Part shown: positions 16,869-22,803 of the stretch, piece after piece
Layout: every line of letters starts with the position of its first letter
Numbering within the stretch: position 1 is the first letter of the stretch
DNA from: Pseudomonadota bacterium
Lineage (GTDB): Bacteria > Pseudomonadota > Alphaproteobacteria > Sphingomonadales > Sphingomonadaceae
Reading direction: 5' to 3'
Assembly: GCA_023426225.1 (NCBI GenBank)
Contig: JAFABD010000236.1
Span: 1-22,803, forward strand
DNA length: 22,803 nucleotides
The notes under the pieces: model-generated
What the model saw: the letters and a program-made list of their open reading frames with translations, nothing else
The model's database searches: none
What the model was told of the DNA's origin: nothing
Translations under genes and position numbers: made by a program

Positions 16869-17329
16869 TGCGCTGCCCCTTCTGCGGCAATGAAGCGAGC
16901 CAGGTGAAGGATAGCCGCCCCACCGAGGATGGGGCGGCGATCCGGCGCCGGCGACAATGCGAGGCCTGCGCAGCCCGCTTCACGACCTTCGAACGCATCC
17001 AGTTGCGCGACCTGACCGTGGTCAAGAGCGGCGACCGGCGCGAGCCGTTCGATCGCGACAAGCTGGTCCGATCGGTGTCGACCGCATGTCGCAAGCGCCC
17101 GATCCTGCCGGCGCAGATCGAACGGCTGGTATCCGGCATCCAGCGCCAGCTGGAGACGGCAGGCGACAGCGAAGTGCCGTCACAGCGGATCGGCGAGCTG
17201 GTGATGGAGGCGCTCAAGGGCCTCGATTCGGTTGCCTATATCCGCTTTGCCAGCGTGTATAAGGATTTCCGCGAGGCGAAGGACTTCGAGGAGTTCGCCG
17301 GTAACGTCAGCGAGGTCGGCAAGAATTGA
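16868..17329 (+). CDS. nrdR: Transcriptional repressor NrdR
   Basis: A 153-residue regulator that senses ATP/dATP and represses ribonucleotide reductase genes. The N-terminal zinc ribbon has CPFC (3-6) and CEAC (31-34), with the family stretch KDSRPTEDGAAIRRRRQC between them. An ATP-cone domain covers about 49-139, with VVKSGDRREPFDRDKLVRSV and SVAYIRFASVYKDF. Length is normal. The start is inside the glyA stop (TGATG), with no clear own Shine-Dalgarno, so it depends on coupling. No nrd genes or obvious NrdR boxes are seen in this window. Confidence 0.97.
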   Translation: MRCPFCGNEASQVKDSRPTEDGAAIRRRRQCEACAARFTTFERIQLRDLTVVKSGDRREPFDRDKLVRSVSTACRKRPILPAQIERLVSGIQRQLETAGDSEVPSQRIGELVMEALKGLDSVAYIRFASVYKDFREAKDFEEFAGNVSEVGKN

Positions 17330-18048
17330 ATCCCCCCGTCATCGTGCTCGTCCGCCCGCAGCTGGGTGAGAATATCGGCAAGGCGGCGCGTGCCATGCTC
17401 AATTTCGGGCTGACCGAGATGCGGCTGGTGAGCCCCCGCGACGGCTGGCCGAACCCGTCCGCGGGTCCGGCCGCGAGCGGTGCCGACCTGGTGCTCGAGC
17501 GTGCCCGGTTGTTCGACAATGTCGCCGACGCCGTCGCCGATTGCGCGCATGTCTATGCGACGACGGTGCGCAAGCGCGGCGTGACCAAGCCCGTGGTCAC
17601 GCCCGAGGTGGCAGCACGCGAGGTTCACGCCGCGGTCGGGCGGACGGCGATCCTGTTCGGACCCGAGCGGTCGGGCCTGGAGACCGACGACGTCGCGCTT
17701 GCCCGGACGATCGTGACCGTACCGATCAACCCCGAGTTCGGATCACTGAACCTGGCGCAGGCGGTGATCCTCGTCGCCTATGAATGGTCGAAGCACGTCG
17801 CACTTGAAAGCCCGCCGTCGGTCGAGCTCGATCCTCCGGCACCGCAGGAAGAACTCGACGGCATGATCGGCCAGCTCGACGCGATGCTGGATGAATCGGG
17901 TTATTACTTCCCGCCCGACCGTGTCCCGGCGACCAAACGGACGCTGCGCGGCCTGCTGACCAAGCCCGGCTGGACGAGCCAGGAGCTGCGCACGCTGCGC
18001 GGCGTGCTCTCGGCCCTCGAGGGCAAGAAGCGTCACCGCGCCGGCTAA
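17326..18048 (+). CDS. trmJ: tRNA 2'-O-methyltransferase TrmJ-like (SPOUT/SpoU family)
   Basis: A 240-residue SpoU/TrmH-family methyltransferase most like TrmJ, which methylates the ribose of tRNA nucleotide 32. The N-terminal IVLVRPQLGENIGKAARAMLNFGL holds the SPOUT motif 1 region, and LFGPERSGLETDD plus VPINPEFGSLNLAQAV form motifs 2 and 3 of the trefoil-knot SAM site. A helical C-terminal tail (about 165-240) ends basic. Translation starts at TTG 17326, whose TTGA overlaps the nrdR stop; the conserved beta-strand begins six residues in, so no other start is plausible apart from an unlikely GTG at 17344. The modified nucleotide is inferred from family. Confidence 0.88.
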   Translation: MNPPVIVLVRPQLGENIGKAARAMLNFGLTEMRLVSPRDGWPNPSAGPAASGADLVLERARLFDNVADAVADCAHVYATTVRKRGVTKPVVTPEVAAREVHAAVGRTAILFGPERSGLETDDVALARTIVTVPINPEFGSLNLAQAVILVAYEWSKHVALESPPSVELDPPAPQEELDGMIGQLDAMLDESGYYFPPDRVPATKRTLRGLLTKPGWTSQELRTLRGVLSALEGKKRHRAG

Positions 18049-18069
18049 AGCCCGGCGCCGCGCCACAGC

Positions 18070-18098
18070 TTGACTCGGCGAGAGCCTGCCGCTAGGCG
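18070..18098 (+). promoter_or_regulatory. Candidate rpsD promoter
   Basis: TTGACT (18070-18075), 17 bases, then TAGGCG (18093-18098). The -35 is strong; the -10 is weak, matching only the first two bases. It lies in the 191-base gap after trmJ, giving a leader of about 135 bases before rpsD. The rest of the gap shows nothing I can name. Confidence 0.35.
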
Positions 18099-18239
18099 CA
18101 CGCCTTCGCAATTGGCGCCGCACCCCGGTGAAGCGGTTGCCCTGCGCACTTTCCCAGGAAAGGCTCAGGCGAAACCGGGATCGCGATCAGGACGGCTTGC
18201 CGCCCGGGTCAACGTCAACGCAATTGGTAAGGAAATACG

Positions 18240-18854
18240 ATGTCGAAGCGCTCCAGCGCCAAGCATAAGCTCGATCGCCGCATGGGCGAAAACATCTGGG
18301 GGCGTCCCAAGTCCCCGGTGAACAAGCGCGAATACGGTCCCGGCCAGCACGGCCAGCGCCGCAAGGGCAAGATGTCGGACTTCGGCCTGCAGCTCCGCGC
18401 GAAGCAGAAGCTGAAGGGCTATTACGGCGACGTCACCGAGAAGCAGTTCCGCAAGGCCTATGACGATGCGTCGCGCATGAAGGGCGACACCTCGCAGAAC
18501 CTGATCGGCCTGCTTGAGCAGCGCCTCGACATGATCGTCTATCGCGCCAAGTTCGCGCCGACGATCTTCGCCGCGCGCCAGCTGGTCAACCACGGTCACA
18601 TCCGTGTCGACGGCGAGAAGTGCAACATCGGTTCGCGCCGCATCAAGCCGGGCCAGACCGTCGAGCTGGGCGGCAAGGCCAAGGAAATGGCACTGGTGCT
18701 CGAAGCGCAGGCGCTGAGCGAGCGTGACGTGCCGGACTATGTGGTTCCCGATGGCAACGGCAAGGTGACCTTCACCCGCGTGCCGACGCTCGACGAGGTT
18801 CCGTATCCGGTGAAGATGGAACCGAACCTGGTCGTCGAGTTCTACTCGCGCTAA
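18240..18854 (+). CDS. rpsD: 30S ribosomal protein S4
   Basis: A 204-residue primary 16S rRNA-binding protein that nucleates 30S assembly. It has the S4 N-terminal region (RRMGENIWGRP, YGPGQHGQRRKGKMSDFG), the central LLEQRLDMIVYRAKFAPTIFAARQLVNHGHI segment, and the S4 RNA-binding fold (HIRVDGEKCNIGSRRIKPGQTVEL). It has no N-terminal zinc cysteines, as is common in alphaproteobacterial S4. AAGGAAA precedes the ATG by about 6 bases. It stands alone, outside the rpsMK-rpoA cluster, as usual in this class. Its roughly 135-base leader could host S4 autoregulation, but I see no specific pseudoknot. Confidence 0.98.
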   Translation: MSKRSSAKHKLDRRMGENIWGRPKSPVNKREYGPGQHGQRRKGKMSDFGLQLRAKQKLKGYYGDVTEKQFRKAYDDASRMKGDTSQNLIGLLEQRLDMIVYRAKFAPTIFAARQLVNHGHIRVDGEKCNIGSRRIKPGQTVELGGKAKEMALVLEAQALSERDVPDYVVPDGNGKVTFTRVPTLDEVPYPVKMEPNLVVEFYSR

Positions 18855-18880
18855 GAGCGGTTTCCTTCGGGAACGAAAAG

Positions 18881-18908
18881 AGGGCGGTCCTGCGGGGCCG
18901 CCCTTTTT
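18881..18908 (+). terminator. Rho-independent terminator of rpsD
   Basis: GGGCGGTCC (18882-18890) pairs with GGGCCGCCC (18895-18903), nine pairs including one G-U, around a TGCG loop, followed by TTTTT (18904-18908). It starts 27 bases after the rpsD stop. A weaker TTCC-TTCG-GGAA mini-hairpin with a UUCG-type loop precedes it at 18862-18873. Confidence 0.92.
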
Positions 18909-18975
18909 CGTCGCCTCGATCCGAAGCGCAAGGCCGCCGGCAGCGACGCCGCCGACGGCAATCGGAAAAGCTCTG

Positions 18976-20958
18976 TCAGGGCCGGATCGACATGGCTTCG
19001 CGCAGGAAGGCGTCGGAACGGCTCAGCAAGGTGGTACGGGCGGCATCATCAGCGAGCTGGTGATCGAGCCCCTTGAACTCGACATATTCGACACGACGCC
19101 CCGCTGCCTTCAGCCGATCGGCCATCATCCGCGATTCACCCACGCCGACATTGATGTCGACCGAGCCATGGAAGAGCAGCACGGGCGCCTTGATGCGTTC
19201 GGCATTCCGCGCGGGCGATCCCGCGCGAACATGATCGCCATGACCGATAAAGCGGTCGACCATCGGGAAGCTGGTGAAGTTGCGGCTCTCATCGCGCAAC
19301 GTTTCCAGGTCGGTGACGGGCGCCACCGCAACGATCGCCTTGAACAGATCGGGATCGAGCACGCCCGACTGGAGCGCGGCATAACCGCCATAGGACCAGC
19401 CGACGATGCCGAGCTGGTCGGCGCGGGCGATGCCCTTGGCAACGAGCCAGCGCCCGGCATCGTTGACGTCGCCGATCGCGGTTTTCCATGACTGGAAGCC
19501 GTTGTTCTGGAACCAGGAATCGCCATAGCCCGTCGATCCGCGGAAATTGGGCTGAAGCACCGCATAACCCCGGGCGGCGAAATATTGCGACAGCCAGTCG
19601 AAGCCCCATTCGTCGCGCGAGCCCGGCCCGCCATGCGGCAGCACGATCGCGGGCAGACCCTTGCCGCTGCTGCCCACGGGGAGCGTCAGATAGCCGGGGA
19701 TCATCGTGCCGTCGGCGGCCGGAAACCGCACCGGCTCGACATGCGCGAGCGCGACCTTGGCGAGCGGCGGGCGCACGGGAAGAATCTCCTCGAGCCGGCG
19801 CGTGGCCTTGTCGTAGCGATAATAGGTGCCCGGATCGTTGTCGCCTCCCGCAAGAAGGAGCAGCTTGCTCTCGTCGGCGCTGGCATCGACGAAGGTCACG
19901 ATGGGCTTGTTGGGCAGCGCGCGGCCGAGCGAGGCGGACAGTTTGCGCAGTTCGGGATCGAAGAATTCGACCTGGCGCCGATCGGTGGCGAAGCTGGCGC
20001 CCACCACGCGCCGGCTGCGCCCGATGCGGACAAGGCCGTCGACATCGACGTCGGGATGGCGAACGAGCGTGGTGCGGGTGAGCGTCCCGTCGAGCGAAAC
20101 CGCAACGAGCGCCAGCCGCCCCTCGATCTTCTCGAAGCCGATCGCACGATTGGTATCGCGGTCCACCGCTACCGGCTCGAACCCTTCGCTGCGGCCGTCG
20201 GGCAAGCTGGTGACGGTGCTCAACGGCTTCCACTGGCGGCTGTCGGTCGTGCGGTAGTAATAGCGCTCGACATTGCTGCTGTAGCCGTCGTCGTTGCGGT
20301 TGCGCGTGGCCATGATGCGGACGGCGCCATGCCCGTCGCTGATGAAACCGCGCGCGTCGCGGTTTGGCTGCTCGACGACGCGGCGCTCGAGCGTCGCCAC
20401 ATCGACGATCTCGACTCCCAGCCCCTCGCGCGTCTCGGCCGTCAGCCGGCCGGTCGTCTGTTCGGGAACGAACTGGCGCGTCATCATCACCGAGCCGTCC
20501 TTCCCCTCCGGCCCCCAGTCGACGATCGACCCGCCAAACTGCATGAATCCAAGCGCATAGGGGCTTTGGCGGACATCGACCATCTTGAGGCCCTTGCCCT
20601 CGGCGTCGATCGAGACCTGCCGCGTCACCGCCATATGATCGGTGGTGTCGTTGATCAGATAGACCTCGCAGATCAGCCGGACGTTGCTCACCCAGCGGCA
20701 TCCGGCGAGTCGTTCGGGCTTGCCGTTGGCGGCGAGGATGATCCTGGTCCCGTCGCCGGCGACCAAGTCGCCGATCGCCAGCACCTGGGCGCGGCCTTCC
20801 GCCGACTCGATGATCGCGACGCGATTGCCGTCCGGCGAAAGACGCATCTGCTCAACGAACTCGCGCGCGCCGAACCTTGCGGCCAGATCATCGGGCGCCG
20901 GCGCGTCCAATGGCAGTACAAACGCCGCAAAAAACGGCCAGATCATGCTGTTGACCAT
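18976..20958 (-). CDS. S9-family (prolyl oligopeptidase-type) serine peptidase
   Basis: A 660-residue protein with an N-terminal region of repeated WD-like blades (about 30-400, beta-propeller) and a C-terminal alpha/beta-hydrolase domain. The catalytic triad is readable: Ser522 in GWSYGG, Asp601 in GSVDINV, and His633 in GLDHQL. LPHGGPGSRDEWGFDWLSQYFAARGY and FRGSTGYG are family landmarks, closest to acylaminoacyl-peptidase/dipeptidyl-peptidase members common in sphingomonads. The start has a hydrophobic stretch (5-17) but no basic n-region and no clear signal-peptidase site, so export is likely but not certain. AGGGGG is 6-7 bases before the ATG; residue 5 is a second Met. It is divergent from the M28 peptidase and probably cleaves peptides in the periplasm. 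Confidence 0.93.
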   Translation of the reverse strand: MVNSMIWPFFAAFVLPLDAPAPDDLAARFGAREFVEQMRLSPDGNRVAIIESAEGRAQVLAIGDLVAGDGTRIILAANGKPERLAGCRWVSNVRLICEVYLINDTTDHMAVTRQVSIDAEGKGLKMVDVRQSPYALGFMQFGGSIVDWGPEGKDGSVMMTRQFVPEQTTGRLTAETREGLGVEIVDVATLERRVVEQPNRDARGFISDGHGAVRIMATRNRNDDGYSSNVERYYYRTTDSRQWKPLSTVTSLPDGRSEGFEPVAVDRDTNRAIGFEKIEGRLALVAVSLDGTLTRTTLVRHPDVDVDGLVRIGRSRRVVGASFATDRRQVEFFDPELRKLSASLGRALPNKPIVTFVDASADESKLLLLAGGDNDPGTYYRYDKATRRLEEILPVRPPLAKVALAHVEPVRFPAADGTMIPGYLTLPVGSSGKGLPAIVLPHGGPGSRDEWGFDWLSQYFAARGYAVLQPNFRGSTGYGDSWFQNNGFQSWKTAIGDVNDAGRWLVAKGIARADQLGIVGWSYGGYAALQSGVLDPDLFKAIVAVAPVTDLETLRDESRNFTSFPMVDRFIGHGDHVRAGSPARNAERIKAPVLLFHGSVDINVGVGESRMMADRLKAAGRRVEYVEFKGLDHQLADDAARTTLLSRSDAFLREAMSIRP

Positions 20959-21100
20959 CGAAATCCCCCTGTTCTTTCCAGCTTATCTGTCGTTCGGACG
21001 CGCGCAAGGGCCGTTCGGAATCCACCCGTCGCGCCTGCTGGACCTTTGCGCCCACGGGCCTAAGACTTGGCGGGTTCAAGACAGAATCCAGGGAGCCATG

Positions 21101-22768
21101 ATGTCGCAGCGCCGGTTTGCCCTTTTCACCTGCACCAGCCTGATCGCCGCAGCGGCGGTCGCCGTGCTTCCCGCCGCGACGCGAGCCCAGACCGCGACGC
21201 CGCCGCAGATCGCCGTCGAGACGTTGCGCACGGTGACGCAGACGCTGGCGTCCGACGCCTTCGAGGGCCGCAAGCCGACGACGGCGGGCGAGGACAAGAC
21301 GATCGCCTATCTGATCGAGCGGTTCCGGAAGGCGGGCCTCAAGCCCGGAAACAAGGGCCAGTGGGTGCAGGATGTCCCGCTGGTCGAACTGACCGTGAAC
21401 AAGCCGACGCCGCTTGTCTTCACCGGCGGCAAGGCACCGCTGTCGCTCGCCTATGGCAGCCAGGCGGTGTTCGGCACCTATCGCGTCGCGCCGCGCATCG
21501 ACCTGAAGGACAGCGAGGTCGTGTTCGTCGGTTACGGCATCAACGCGCCCGAGCGCGGCTGGAACGACTATGCCGGCGTCGACGTGAAGGGGAAGACGGT
21601 GGTCATCCTCATCAACGATCCCGACTGGGAGACGATGACGCTCGACGGACCGTTCGGCGGGCGCGCGATGACCTATTACGGCCGCTGGACGTACAAATAT
21701 GAGGAAGCGGCCCGCCAGGGTGCCGCCGCAGCGATCATCGTCCACGACACCGAGCCCGCCGCCTATGGCTGGGGCGTGGTGGAAAGCTCGTGGACCGGCC
21801 CGAAGCTGGAGCAGGACACGCCGGGCGACCATGCCGACCAGTCGCAGGTGATCGGCTGGATCCAGCAGGACGCCGCCCGCGCGCTGTTCGCGGGCGCCGG
21901 CAAGGACTATGCCGCGCTCGCCGCCGCCGCCAAGCGGCCGGGCTTCCGCGCGGTGCCGCTGGGGGTCAAGGCATCCGTCGGGTTCGACGTGGGGATCAAG
22001 CGCCAGGCGTCGAAGAACGTCGTCGGCATCCTGCCCGGCACCGAACGCCCCGACGAGGTCGTGCTCTATTCGGCGCACTGGGACCATCTGGGCCACTGCA
22101 CGCCCGTCAAGGGCGACGGCATCTGCAACGGCGCGGTCGACAATGCGACGGGCACCGCAGGGCTGATCGCGCTGGCCGAAGCACAGGCCAAGGCCGGGCC
22201 GGCCAGGCGCAGCATGGTGTTCCTGGCGGTCACCGCCGAGGAACAGGGGCTGATCGGTTCGCAATATTATGCCGAGAACCCGGTCTATCCGCTCGCCAAG
22301 ACGGTCGGCGGCGTCAACATGGACGGGCTCAACATCGTCGGCAAGGCGAAGGACTTCGTCCTTGTCGGCGCGGGCAAGTCCGAGATCGAGGACATGGTGA
22401 AGCCGTTCGTCGCCGCCGAAGGCCGCGTGATCGGCGTCGAGCCGAGCCCGGAAAAGGGCAGCTATTACCGGTCGGACCATTTCAGCTTCGCCAAGCTGGG
22501 CGTGCCGATGCTCTATGGCGAGAGCGGCGAGGAGCTGGTGAACGGCGGCAAGGCGGCGGGCGCGAAGGCGGCCGAGGACTATGTCACCAACCGCTATCAC
22601 AAGCCGCAGGACGAATATGATCCCGCGTGGAACTGGGACGGCGCGCTGTCGGACCTGCGCATCTATTACGGGCTCGGCCGGACGCTCGCCGAGGGGCAGA
22701 TGTGGCCCAACTGGTACAAGGATGCCGAATTCCGCGCGATCCGCGACAAGTCGCGCGGCGGCAACTGA
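21101..22768 (+). CDS. Exported M28-family metallopeptidase with PA domain
   Basis: A 555-residue zinc peptidase. A signal peptide (basic SQRR, hydrophobic 7-25, cleavage about ATRAQ, near 29/30) precedes a short helical region, a PA domain (about 130-300), and the M28 catalytic domain (about 305-530). The metal-site residues are visible: His326 in SAHWDHLG, Asp347 in AVDNATG, the Glu380/Glu381 pair in TAEEQG, Asp408 in NMDGLN, and His500 in RYHKPQDEYD. Cys333 and Cys342 could form a disulfide near the active site. The frame is open far upstream through the S9 gene, but the second ATG (21101) has AGGGAG 5 bases away; the first (21098) is too close. It probably works with the divergent S9 enzyme on peptide scavenging. 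Confidence 0.94.
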   Translation: MSQRRFALFTCTSLIAAAAVAVLPAATRAQTATPPQIAVETLRTVTQTLASDAFEGRKPTTAGEDKTIAYLIERFRKAGLKPGNKGQWVQDVPLVELTVNKPTPLVFTGGKAPLSLAYGSQAVFGTYRVAPRIDLKDSEVVFVGYGINAPERGWNDYAGVDVKGKTVVILINDPDWETMTLDGPFGGRAMTYYGRWTYKYEEAARQGAAAAIIVHDTEPAAYGWGVVESSWTGPKLEQDTPGDHADQSQVIGWIQQDAARALFAGAGKDYAALAAAAKRPGFRAVPLGVKASVGFDVGIKRQASKNVVGILPGTERPDEVVLYSAHWDHLGHCTPVKGDGICNGAVDNATGTAGLIALAEAQAKAGPARRSMVFLAVTAEEQGLIGSQYYAENPVYPLAKTVGGVNMDGLNIVGKAKDFVLVGAGKSEIEDMVKPFVAAEGRVIGVEPSPEKGSYYRSDHFSFAKLGVPMLYGESGEELVNGGKAAGAKAAEDYVTNRYHKPQDEYDPAWNWDGALSDLRIYYGLGRTLAEGQMWPNWYKDAEFRAIRDKSRGGN

Positions 22769-22803
22769 CGCGCGACCGCGGCGCGGCGCCGCCGGCCATA
22801 CGC

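Noticed and set aside
20888..22600. A 570-codon minus-strand open frame opposite the M28 peptidase
   Set aside because: Antisense to a peptidase with intact metal ligands and signal peptide; no motifs of its own.

Overview
This is a high-GC chromosomal window that reads like core genome of a sphingomonad (Alphaproteobacteria, Sphingomonas or a close relative). The signs are a PgmG-type phosphomannomutase/phosphoglucomutase, a MipZ division ATPase, a C4-pathway 5-aminolevulinate synthase (HemA), an alphaproteobacterial S4 protein, and intact housekeeping genes. I see no tRNA, rRNA, CRISPR array, insertion sequence, prophage or integrase. The first ~50 bases are G/C homopolymer runs that look like an assembly or contig edge.

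Layout. (1) 55-2724, minus: mipZ overlaps a membrane-anchored J-domain gene by ATGA, followed by pgmG. (2) 2794-4013, plus: panC, divergent from mipZ, then a small Sel1-repeat gene. (3) 4101-6659, minus: topA, with a long imperfect hairpin in the gap to the Sel1 gene. (4) 6762-8234: a DUF454/YbaN-like membrane protein (minus) and a divergent EamA/DMT exporter (plus), lying between topA and dprA. (5) 8254-9950, minus: plsY-dprA. (6) 10012-11027: murI (plus), convergent with a 54-codon gene (minus). (7) 11302-12546: hemA, ending at a symmetric hairpin terminator shared with the convergent btaA-btaB pair (12622-14543, minus) for betaine-lipid (DGTS) synthesis. (8) 14791-15054, minus: a small lipoprotein made of 11-residue repeats. 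(9) 15109-18048, plus: rpiB-glyA-nrdR-trmJ, every junction overlapping stop/start. (10) 18240-18854: rpsD with its own promoter candidate and a rho-independent terminator. (11) 18976-22768: two divergent exported peptidases, an S9 prolyl-oligopeptidase-family enzyme and an M28 metallopeptidase with PA domain.

How it fits together. Most of the window is envelope and central metabolism: sugar phosphates for polysaccharide (pgmG), pantothenate (panC), phospholipid entry (plsY), phosphate-free membrane lipid (btaAB), peptidoglycan D-Glu (murI), heme (hemA), one-carbon units and dNTP control (glyA, nrdR), translation (rpsD, trmJ), DNA topology and uptake (topA, dprA), and division-site placement (mipZ). 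No clear new multi-gene system is visible. The best second-look items are the btaAB pair with a PhoB-like site and a leader stem-loop, the 11-mer-repeat lipoprotein, the J-domain protein translationally coupled to MipZ, the 54-codon gene beside murI, and several perfect palindromes in promoter regions.
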